Assembly (NCBI GenBank): GCA_015039365.1 | Contig: WION01000351.1 | Location: 1 to 55,140 of the forward strand | Direction: 5' to 3' | DNA: 55,140 nt | Source of the DNA: Amanita rubescens | Lineage: Eukaryota; Basidiomycota; Agaricomycetes; Agaricales; Amanitaceae | Shown here: positions 12,201 through 22,773 of the stretch, piece by piece | Layout: each line of letters starts with the position of its first letter | How positions within the stretch are numbered: position 1 is the stretch's first letter | Translations under genes and position numbers: made by a program | Notes under the pieces: model-generated | Seen by the model: only the letters and a program-made list of their open reading frames with translations | Told to the model about the DNA's origin: nothing | Databases searched by the model: none

Positions 12201-12398
12201 ACCGGAATTGTTACGCTTGTGTGTAGAACTCACCTTCCAAAGAACTATGCGATCTGAAGGAACTGTAATACAAAATTTATGCCTGATGGCCTCTTTCAAG
12301 TAGCCAATGTCGACGCTCTCAGGAACTGTGACCGGAGCGGGAGGGTGTTCGATGTCGACAAGGCACCAAAGTGTAATACGGCTCTGCTCTTCAAACAT
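9270..12398 (-). CDS. Crinkler (CRN)-type protein: ubiquitin-like header, P-loop NTPase, nuclease-like domain
   Basis: Multi-exon gene with phases that join. Exon 1 (12234-12398) has the CRN header: ITLWCLV, a VxVPESVDIGYLKEAI core and a final VLWK, as in the ubiquitin-like N-terminal region of Crinklers. Exon 2 (11954-12122) continues it (LEL..IPHVQVIV). Exon 3 (10910-11709) has an NTPase: Walker A GNMGCGKSH and Walker B LYFIIDQVNALE. Later exons carry the region seen at the end of CRN proteins, with NIDALYLSVDK, IVPIQISI, HKDSETLFYADWAKW and STFVWIVEH, thought to be a restriction-endonuclease-like fold. Further exons add an acidic stretch (ESEEEIIGEDF) and a basic tail with SNKKATPASRRR, a possible nuclear signal. 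CRN proteins are known as effectors of oomycetes and some fungi and as a wider class of eukaryotic NTPase-nuclease proteins. No signal peptide is seen. The role here is unknown. Confidence 0.8.
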
Positions 12399-12656
12399 CT
12401 CGAGCAGTGGGAGCAAGTAACAGTGGTGCTAAATTCCACCAAAGGAGAGATGTTGTGTATTGGAAGGAGTAAAGGATCGAACTCGTTCATCGCAATAGGG
12501 GGAAATGAGATTGTGATCTAAAGTGAAACACACTTAGGGGGGCTCAAACATCAGCAAATTAAGGACCCACACCCGCTCGCACCAGATACCATGGACTTGC
12601 TGCAACATTTGTCTGTAATTAGAATACAACCTTTATTCTAATCAGAACATGACAAA

Positions 12657-14028
12657 GTAAGTTTGGAGGCTCGGGCATTATTGTGCGTCCGTCTTTTTGC
12701 AGCAGTGATAGAGCCGCTGCTGTGACCTGGCCTAGTAAGATTCTTCATCATGGGAATGGTTCCTCATTTGGACGAAATTTTCGTGGTCAAGATGTATTGT
12801 TACAAATTCGCAAATACTTTACAAGCTGGTTATCATAAGTCTCTCGAGTGCGCGTGCTCAAAGCTTAGCTTTGGTTTTCCCGACAACACTTTCGAGATCT
12901 CTGTACTTGTAGTAAAGCTTCAAGCTTTCTGGGTTAACCACGGTCCCGCTTGGTTGAACATCGATGCCTGAGATAATGCGTTTGACAGCAATCTCAATTT
13001 TCTTGCCATTCACAGTGTACTGTTCGGCCGCAATCATTCGCATGCCCCATTTAAAGCAGAAACAATACCACTTACAGGAATCTCCTCAGTCTTAAATATA
13101 TACTTGGGAACATGTCTCGCGCTCAAGGCGGTCCTAATCGCTACACGTATTCTTTGCTCTAGATTGGGAGTGAACGGGTGTCCAGGGCGCATTTTCAGGA
13201 ACAGAAGGACCGTCTCGTCCTTATCGTGCTGACGACGCTGTCCCACGCACAAGCTATCGTCAATCTCCCGCTTGAACCGCTCCATTACGCCATATACCTC
13301 GCCGGAGCCGAACCTCACGCCGCTTGGGTTGAGCACGCCGTCGCTCCTACCAAGGATGAGGATGCCTTTAGTATCGGGGTTGATGACTATGAAGTCGCCT
13401 TGTGTCCAAACACCAGGGAAAGTGCTAAAGTAGGCTTCACGGAGTTTTTGCCCGGTCGCGTCATTCCAGAAATAGAGCGGGAGAGAGGGGTGTGGGCGCG
13501 TGCATACAAGTTCCCCGGGCTCCCCTGTGTGCTCGATGTTCTTTCCAGAGGGGTCGAAAACTTCGACTTTGAGGCCGAGGGATTTGGCTTGGATTTCTGA
13601 AAGGGGTGGTTTAGTTGGCTCGTGGTTCATAGGATGGCGCAACTTACCACCGCAGTGAACGGGGAGGCAGGCTGCACCTACGACAACTAATGAAGAAATC
13701 AGCTATGACCAAGTGGACGAATACGTTGCATACAAGATCCACAAATGTCTGTGCCTCCGCTGACAGATACCATGTGTACTTTTGAACTGCCGAAAGCGCT
13801 CTGCGTCCATTGGAACAACGTTGGAGTTAAGGGGGCACCTGTGCTGGCGATGGTACGAAGAGCATGGAATGGCCCAAGCTCTGCTGCCAGTGGATTTGGA
13901 AATGTCAATCCCGGCGACCAAATAAACGGAAATCACACACACATGGTTTAATATTTTTGCTTTGGACCTCAGAGAGGAAACGTGGGCTGGTTCCAAGAAG
14001 GTTTACACTATAAAAACGTTAGTATGCA
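12657..14028. repeat. Direct repeat, copy 2 (3' half of intact AACS)
   Basis: Counterpart of 7621-8993 in the same orientation, 5.04 kb away. It contains the last exons of the intact AACS and about 200 nt downstream of its stop codon. The Crinkler gene fills most of the interval between the two copies. Confidence 0.85.
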
Positions 14029-15450
14029 AATGCATTGGAAGAGAACTGAGGGTGCACTTCTGGTCGTTGACGATCTTCAGATACGTCTCGACATTAGGGT
14101 AAAACGGCGATCCGTCGTATAAAATGATTCGTGCACCACATGCTAGGCCACTAAGCATGAAGGGCCACATCATCCATCCAGTCTGCCAACAAGTGATTCA
14201 ACATATGCGCACACGGAAATTAGAAAGGGATTCACGGTGGTATACTGAAAATAAGTTTCGTCAGGGTTAAGGTCCAGACCCACACGAATGTCTTTCTTGG
14301 TTTGCAATAAGACACCCTATGGTGTACATGAGGAAGAAGGCACGGTGCAGGACGACAAAGCGTACTCCAGCAGAGTGAACAATGCATTTCGGTTTGCCAG
14401 ATGTTCCAGAACTGTATAGGATATATAATGGGTGGCTGAAAGGTAACTGCTCAAATTTGAGCTCTCGATTATCGCCTGTAGCAAGAAACTCTGCCAGGGT
14501 CGTTCTTATTGTCTTCAGTCAATTACATATTCACTTCGTCTGTCAAAGGTACTAACGTCTTTGGTAGCCGCGTTCTCGGAGCCGCACTGGATACCGCGCT
14601 AGGAAGCAGTATGGCTTTCTGCAAACTTTGCTTGACAAGGTCTTGTATCACATCACTGATTTTGGGAATAAGGTCTATGACTTTGCCCGCATACTGGACT
14701 TCGGTTTCAGTAAAGATGAACTTAGGCTGTATCTGCTTATATCTGTCCAAAATGCCTTGGGTTCCCATGTCGGTAGCAGTCGTCGAGAATATGGCACCGA
14801 CGCTAGCGGCTGCGAGAGCGAGCACTACAGCGGTAATCGAATTGGAGACGACAGCTGCTCTGGATAAGCATAGGAAGGCATAAGATGACGCTCAATACTA
14901 ACCTGCGACTCTGTCACCGGTCTGGAGCCCGTTGGCTCTCATAGCAGCTGCCATATCTCTGACCAACATCCGCAGCGTGCGGAAGCTGCAGTGCTCGACT
15001 ACACCAGACTCGGTGATCGCGGTGCATGCAACTGCGTCGTCGTTGCGGCACAAGAGATTCTCGGCATAGTTAAGTTTGGCGCCGGGAAACCAGACGGGTA
15101 TTTCCTTGAATGTGCCTTTGTCGAGGATCTAGGTTTCATGTTAAGTGAAAGAGCGAGCAAGATTAGTGGCAGGAAACACCTTGGTTGGCGGTTTGGAGTA
15201 TATGATACCGAGGAACTCCCATAGGTCTTGCCAAAACGTGTAATCGGTGACGGAATACTCGTGTAGGTCATCATAGTTGACTTATGGAGTCAGCAAGGTC
15301 AGTAACCGTCAGTTTACAGCCGTAATGGATTGTCACACCGAGATTAAGACCATGTTTCCTGTTGATAAGCCTTCTGAGGGCGTCTATGTTGGTAAGATGC
15401 GGGCGGGTGGGAGTCCAGAGCAGCTTAGAATGGGTGAAGTGGGGATTCAT
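12858..15450 (-). CDS. AACS: Acetoacetyl-CoA synthetase (copy B, apparently intact)
   Basis: Adenylate-forming ligase that makes acetoacetyl-CoA from acetoacetate, ATP and CoA, likely in the cytosol. Landmarks in order: [11 protein letters not shown] and INRKHGLNL (N-terminal cap); [35 protein letters not shown]; the P-loop [113 protein letters not shown]; then the C-terminal lysine region [19 protein letters not shown] checked phase at most introns, and each joined the conserved segments without a stop. Start [12 protein letters not shown] (15450) matches the usual family start. The 3' half is duplicated as the pseudogene at 7831-8993. Its start codon is 478 bp from that of SEY1, transcribed away from it. 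Confidence 0.88.
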
Positions 15451-15928
15451 GTTGGTGGGGGGTTGTTCGCTTCCCGCATTATTTTGTAACGAGTGGGGTG
15501 GCGATCGATTGGATTCGGAATCGGTGTAACGGTAGCGCCGCTGGTTCTTTTGCACTGACTAAAGCGCGGTTTTTGCGCGTAAACGTAGCAGCTCAGTTTA
15601 TGTATTTCCCGAGACTTAGTAGACGTGTAATTGAAGACGCCGCAACCGCATGCATTTGGCGGTTGGCACGCGGACTGTCGTGAAAGACTTCTTCATATAT
15701 ATACCACGTACGCGGATGCTTGTATGAAGCACACTGTATGTATGCAGTCCATATATACTGGCTACTCGACGCGTCCTCGAGGCACAGTCGCGTCGTGCAG
15801 TCAGACACGTGGCCCAATTTGGTACACTCTAGCCGGCCATTACCACATTGCACCTCCTGCATTTCGCCCTTCATCTTTCCCGTATAAGTTTCTCCCAACT
15901 CATTCTTTTCTCCATATTCCCCGCTTCA
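15451..15928. promoter_or_regulatory. Shared upstream region of AACS copy B and SEY1
   Basis: 478 bp between divergent start codons. Contains an AT-rich TATA-like run (CATATATATACC, about 15693-15704). No further sites can be assigned by eye. Confidence 0.35.
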
Positions 15929-18835
15929 ATGCCGGCGCAAACCGCTGTTCTGCCACCGGGTGACTCCTCTACTACCAACGGCCATGCAAGAGGTTATTTG
16001 GATCGCATTCAAATTATAGACGACGAGAAAAACTTTACGTGCGTACATCATAGACCTGGCGACGTATAATGGACATGACACCCATTCTGATATTGCAGCT
16101 CAAAGCTGAACGCCCAACTTGAACAGTGGGATCTAAGGGACGTTGGGTTCGGATACAACATTGTGGCTGTCTTTGGCTCACAGTCTACTGGCAAAAGTTT
16201 GTCAAGCGCGCAGCAATGCACGTGAACTGAGGCTAATGCGCATTACAGGTACATTGCTCAACCGACTCTTTGGTACTACTTTCGACGTTATGGACGAAAC
16301 GAAGAGGCAACAGACGACCAAAGGTATGAATGTCGGCTAGAGCATTAATATGGTCATCAATATGCATACAGGCATCTGGATGTGCCGCGCCAAGGATTCT
16401 AACATTCTTGTTATGGACGTTGAAGGCACGGACGGCCGTGAGCGTGGCGAGGACCAGGTGGGTGATGACCAGAGTTATGAATCCAAGAATTGACGTACGT
16501 GATATCCAATCCAGGATTTTGAGCGCAAATCGGCTTTGTTCTCTCTTGCCTCGTCCGAAATCCTTATTGTCAATCTTTGGGAACACCAGGTTGGACTCTA
16601 TCAAGGAGCCAACATGGGTCTCTTGAAGACCGTTTTCGAAGTGAATCTTGGCCTGTTTGGGAAACGGGCAATAGAGGGGTGAGTGTCCGGTATGCCATTC
16701 AGAGTAGTATCTCATCCCAGAACTAGAACAAGTGGTCGCACTCTTCTATTATTTGTCATTCGGGACCACCTTGGCGTGACGCCTCTCAAGAATCTGCAAG
16801 ATACTGTTACTTCAGATCTTGAAAAGATATGGAGAAGCTTGAGCAAACCACCTGAGCTCAGGGAATGTCTGTTAACCGACTTTTTCGATCTTGCCTTCAC
16901 GGCACTTCCTCACAAGATCCTTGTTCCGGACAAATTTGAATCTGAAGTCGCGAAGTTACGTACAAAGTTCGTGAACAAGGGGCAGGAAGGGTACTTTTTC
17001 AAACCGATGTACCATAAACGTGTTCCCGCCGATGGTGTTGCATTCTACATGGAGAGTAATTGGGTAAGTTCTCGGAAAATACATTTCGGACGCGGTTAAC
17101 TGGCATGTAGGAACAAGTTCAAAGCAACAAGGACCTCGACCTGCCTACACAACAGGAGCTTCTTGCACAATTCCGTTGTGATGAAATATCCAAAGTTGCG
17201 CTGCTGGACTTTAATGAGCAAGCCAAGTCCCAGAAAAAGCCCATTGAATCAGGTCGTGTCGTTCAAGGCCTTGGCGGCATGATGAGAGCATGGCATACTG
17301 AAGCGCTCAGTGAGTGTCATTAAGTTATGTCCAGTGAAATCTATTTATCGGAAAAAGGCCAATACGATCGCGATGCCTCCCGTTATCATCAACAAGTATA
17401 TAAACGCAAGCGCAGCGACTTGATAGCCACCATGAATTCAACACTGACGCCGCTGTTTCTTGGCCAGCTCAAAAACTTGCACAAGTCATGTCTTGTTGCA
17501 TTCAAGAAACAGATGATGGACGGAATGAAGGGCGACAGTTACAATTTTGCCGAGATTGTGTCCAAGGCTCGGAGAAATACCGAAGGGTCATTTTCAAGTG
17601 GTGCAAAAGAGGCTCTTCTGGAAGAAACGGACTGGAGCTGGGAAGACGAACTCGAGTTGCTCAGGGATGAGGTCCGGCAAGTTGCTGATCAGTGCCGGAA
17701 GGATGAGACCAAAAAAATGATTAACTCGATTGAGGTGCGTAGGTCGATTAGTGCAGGTTGACGTCGATTTACGTTCGTATAGCGCAAATTCAAAGCACGG
17801 ATAACAGAACCTGTAGAGTTGGCGCTCGACAAAGCCACCCCAGATATGTGGGACAAGGTTCTTCGAGCATTCAAGGACGCTCTGGCAGAGACGGAGGCCC
17901 AATATATGTCTAAAGCTATTAGTATGTTGGTTATAAGTTGAAATGTCTTGCGCTTATGTTTGTTATAGGTTTTAATTGTACCGATGATGAAAATGCTACC
18001 TCATTAGCCGAGCTCCGGAGGCGCACGTGGCAGGCCCTGCGGGCGAAGATTGACGAGCAACTGGCCGAAACAGTCATACTGGGCAAGTTGAGAGCTCACT
18101 TCGAAGAACGATTCCGCTACGACGAGACCGGCGTGCCAAGGGTATGGAAACCCAAGGATGACATCAAGGGTGTCTTCAAGGTGGCAAAGGACGAGACGTT
18201 AGAACTAGTTCTGCTATATGCCAATATTGTTCCCAAGGAGTCGGTAAACAAGTACGAACTACCTGCAGATGCGTCTGGCGTCGGTTCGATCGAGGAATAT
18301 GACTTTGCATCGTCACTAGTGATTTTCACCGAGACCAAAGTCCGCGACCTTCAGAGCAAGTTTGGCAGGGATGCGGATGCGCACTATGTGGAGGCTGAGA
18401 GGAGTATGGTTATGGGTATTGCGCAGATCCCAAGATGGGTGTATGCGCTGCTGGTCGTGCTGGGATGGAATGAGGCGATGGCAATATTGCTCAATCCTCT
18501 ATTATTCACATTTGCCATCGTGGCCATTGTGACACTGTGAGTGTTGTTCGACTCCGATGCCCGGTTGCTCATGACGTTACAACAGATACTTTATCACCCA
18601 ACTTGGCTTGGCCGGGCCACTTTATAATATGGTATCGATGGTATTTTCCGAGGTATGCAGAATACAATAATGCTATAAATAGCTAATAATGACGTTGGGA
18701 CAGATTTGGGATCATTTAGTCACACTGTTGAAACAGCAGTTGGCAGAACCAGCACCAGCGCGGACCCGGGAGTCGCCACCAAGGACGGATAGCAGGGATG
18801 ATGTGAGACAGGAGCTGCGGCGACGGCAGACATAG
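15929..18835 (+). CDS. SEY1: Sey1 / atlastin-type ER membrane-fusion GTPase
   Basis: Dynamin-like GTPase that tethers and fuses ER tubules. Start [13 protein letters not shown]; the first intron falls after DDEKNFT. The GTPase domain follows: [21 protein letters not shown]-loop [11 protein letters not shown] split by an intron inside the Ser codon, LLNRLFGT, switch region RQQTTKGIW, G3 [16 protein letters not shown], and [15 protein letters not shown] long helical middle domain ends in two membrane spans ([19 protein letters not shown] and [16 protein letters not shown]). A short cytosolic tail with TREPRPRTDSRD ends in LRRRQT. Exon joins are in phase where checked. Length and order match fungal Sey1. 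It is followed by PRM1 on the same strand after about 230 bp. Confidence 0.93.
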
Positions 18836-19068
18836 AACGTTGTTAGATACTCCGATATATATTGTTTTTAATTTCATTGTTGTGCATAAGGCCAGGGACC
18901 GAGGGAGACAAAAAGCCCACAAAGCATACCTATTGTGACTCACCGTGACGTAACAAAAGGACTTCCCGATCAGGCAGGCAGTGAATGGAGGACAATGAAC
19001 AGCAAGACTGAAAAAGCCTGTGCGAGCTCAGAGAGTGTTGCACCGTCGCAGGTCGACTCTATCCGACC

Positions 19069-22000
19069 ATGACTCCATACCTTCGTCTCCCCCACCTGCT
19101 TTCTCTTGCATGGCTCGCATACCCCGTCATCTCCTTGCTTTTCGTTGCTTTTCGACTACTCCTCTCGTTGGACGTCGCCGAAAGCGATATTGCCTCCGTA
19201 AAATCGGATTTACTAGCCAGCTGCCTCGCAGCAGAGCATGCTGCTACATCCGCAGCAAGTATGCCGCGTTACATGGCTATCGCGACCAACGAGCAATTCG
19301 TAGATGCTGTCAACGGTGCAATCGCTGGCGCGCAAGATGTGCTGGTGCTTTCTCTAACGGTGATGGAGGCTATAATTAATTTCATCGTGGACATATACCG
19401 TTCAACATTTTTATGTTTCTTGGAGCTAGCTGTGAGAGGTGGATTGGAACTTTTGATTGCGGCCACGCAAGCGGTGAGTTTGTTCCGCGTCTCTGTGACA
19501 AAGGACGACATGCCGATTTCTGCACACATAGCTCAATACTTTGGTAAACAGTGCTGCGAGCTCTTTGAGAACGAGCATCCAGAACGATATCTCCAACGCA
19601 AATAGTGTCATTTCGAGTGCTGTTAATGCAGTGAACAAAGTCAATCCTTTCTCGAAGATCACAGCTCCGAGCATCACAGTTCCAAGCCTTGATGGCTTGC
19701 AAAATATCACTTTACCTTCATCGTTTCAAGATGCGCTTGTACAACTTAATAATTCAATTCCTAATATAGATAATTTGAAGCAAACTATTAACAACATGTG
19801 GGTCTTATTATATTCCGAATCGAGTGAAATTTGAACGGGATTACAGCCTCGATAAACCATTTGAGCTTGTCAAGGCAGATATCAATGATACATTCGCGAA
19901 TATCACGTTTGACGCGTCCATTCTCCCTGTTCCAAGCCAGAACACCGTGACCTTTTGTGACCAACTCGACTTGTCCGTCGTCGATGATTTGGGCGCAGAA
20001 CTTGTCAAGATGGCCAAAATCGGCGTTGTTATCCTTGTCCTTACGGCTCTTCTTCTTATTGGTCTTAACTGCCTGTGGATCAAATACAGATGGGGGCGTA
20101 TGATGGCCCACTTGCAAAATACTCGTCAAGCTTGGATAACCGATCCTACGGTGCATCATACCAAGTCGACCTCGTCTACTCCTGAAGTCGTGCTTTCGGA
20201 CCACAACCTGCTGATATTGCAAGCCGACATGCATCATCCGCTCATTACACGCATCGTCAACAACCTTTCTGCCAGATTCCATCTCACGACGGCACAGCAC
20301 ATCAATATACGCTGGTTCTTCCACTACATTTTCCATCCTCCCGCCCTAGCTTGCTTTTTGATCGGCTTTTTCGGACTGCTTTCCGTTGAGATCCAGCTGC
20401 TCGCGTTGGGGCCTCTCAGCGCTGACTTTTCGGACAAGGTGGCTGCCACCACGACTGACCTCTCCACCACGATCGCGACTGCCCTCAACGCGAGCATGTT
20501 CAACCAATCCGCGACGTATGCCAATGACATAAACTCTCGCGTTGGCGTTATCCAATCTACAATCAATGACGGTTTGTTTGGTTGGGTGAATGACACGACG
20601 ACGACACTCAACAATACCGTCAACGCGTTCTACACCGATATTCAGAATGCCGTGACAACACTGTTTAACGGTACCTTTTTCGAGACGCCTGCTCAAGACT
20701 TCATCCAGTGTTTCATCGGATCAAAAGTCAACGACATAGAAATCGCACTCACGTTTCTACACAACAATCTCCAGGTGAACATGCCCCGAGTGAACGAAAG
20801 TGTGCTAGTCCTGTCGCCAAATTCCGTTGATGAAATAACGCAGCCCATTGCGCGAGCCGCTGTTGGTTCCGGCAACAATGGTAGTAACACCGGTTTTGTT
20901 GGTAAACTCATTGCCACGTACGAAGCATCCTTGAAGAAGGAACGGACCATGTTTGCCGTATTCATGGGAATATGGGGACTCGTTGTCTTGATGGCCATAT
21001 GTATCCTCATATGGAACAATTATGGATCCCATTGGCTTGAAGAACGGCGACGGCGAAAGTGGAAAAGGGAGCAAAGGAGTGGAATTGACGGGCTGGTTGT
21101 TCCCTTGAAGGACAAGTCTTCTGACGAGAAGAAGCCGGTCGATATACCAAATGGGCAGACAGCCCCTCTCCCACCACCATTCACTCCGTTGCCAACTCCA
21201 CGCGAAACCCCATTCAGGCCTTTCGCTTCCTTTAGAGAGAATGCCAGTCCGGCTGCCTCTCCTGCAGGATCGATCAACCGTGGTTTCGAACCAACCCATC
21301 CACGGTTCCGGTCTGATGAAACGCTTGTCATGACATTGAATGCGGACAAGGATGACCTTTTCACAGCCGAAAAGAGTAACACCGAGTCTCGCCCCGTGAA
21401 GACGCTAGATAAGCTAAGGGCCATCGGGAGGAAAGTGGTTAACAGGGAGCACCCAGGCGACGATACTCACCAGACGGAAGTCAAAAACTTAGGGAATGTT
21501 GACGACGTGGAAAAAGGACTCCGGGTAGAATGGTTAAGACGTGTGGCCTCCAAATTGAGCAAGAACGCGAATAGTTCAGAAACACCCTCTCATCCGATGT
21601 CAAGAGAAAAGCCCATTTTTGCACAGGAAGAAGCGGTGACATCTTCTCCCCATAGTACCAGTGGACTCAAGTCACGTTGGTCGAACGAGACGACGACGAC
21701 ACCTACCGGTACGGGTCCTTTGAAATTCGGCTCTACGAACCGGCGTGCTGCTCCATTGCCTCCAATGCCTCACACGTCTACGCTACCTTTACGGCCAGCA
21801 CGACCTCCAATTTCCCCTGGACTTGATGGAGAAGGGCGGATGAACGATCAAAAGCCAAGATCGTCGGGGTCCACGAAGCCAACCGTCGCTCCCCTACCAC
21901 TGCATCATGGGTTCGTCAATGCAACTCCGAAGCCTCCCCAACCTTCTGTTTTCGATTGGTCGACAAGATCCGGGTCGACGGCGTTTCCTCCCCCTCCTTC

Positions 22001-22394
22001 GAGGAAAAATGGACCAAAGAGACCCTTGCCTAAGATTTCGACGTCCGCCCTATCCTCGGGCTTCTCAAATTCGCCCGGTGCCGCACAATCTTCCTACACT
22101 GCCCTTCCAGACTCAGCCATCCGCCCCAGCATCAAACCCCTTCAACTCTCATCCGCGATGCCCAAACTCCCGAGGCACAACCAGTGGGACCAGGAGCGCG
22201 GGTCTGGCCGGGAGTCAAGCACTTCCGTCACGAGGTTGTTGGCAACGACGCCTGCCCACAGGTCATCTGGGAAGACCAACCCCTTCATGAGTCCGTTTGA
22301 TGACGAGCATCGTGTAACGATTCATTCGGACAATACGGCAAGGGCAAGCGTCGCGACGAACCCATTTTCATCCCCGACTGGAGTTGCTCTCTGA
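19069..22394 (+). CDS. PRM1: Prm1-type plasma membrane fusion protein
   Basis: Multi-span membrane protein that stabilises plasma-membrane fusion of mating cells or hyphae. Three exons join in phase (breaks near 19472-19531 and 19797-19847). Membrane segments: [20 protein letters not shown] near the N-terminus, [60 protein letters not shown] and [20 protein letters not shown]. The loops between spans are rich in Asn-glycosylation sequons ([26 protein letters not shown]), as expected for extracellular loops. After the last span, about 430 residues are basic, Pro/Ser-rich and probably disordered ([19 protein letters not shown]). This tail is longer than in yeast Prm1 and may serve regulation. 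Confidence 0.9.
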
Positions 22395-22773
22395 GCAGCG
22401 CTCAATTAATGGCTTAATGATTTGTTACGCACTAACGTCAACCATCTTTTTCATCACCTTTGCTTCATGTGGACTTTTCACACTAACACACGAACGACAA
22501 ACGCACCATTCATAATGTAGCCCTACAGCAATCATTTTGCAAAACGTTCTTTTTACAAGTTGTAGCATAACTGTCTTGATGATATGAATAAATCTGCATA
22601 ATTTGCATATGGATAAATAAACGTCCATGAGTATTTTACACAATTGAGGGTGATTATGTTAGGTTGCTGTCAAACTGAGCTGTAAAATAATTTCCCATAG
22701 TATCCTGACCAGTAGAAGAGCCAATATACGCAAGCAACGCTGCTAAGATATGGCTAGAACGTACCAAGTGTTG
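22395..22773. other. Short region between convergent PRM1 and AACS copy C
   Basis: 379 bp between two stop codons on opposite strands. AT-rich, with possible polyadenylation-type words (AATAAA near 22588 and 22616). No gene was seen. Confidence 0.4.
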
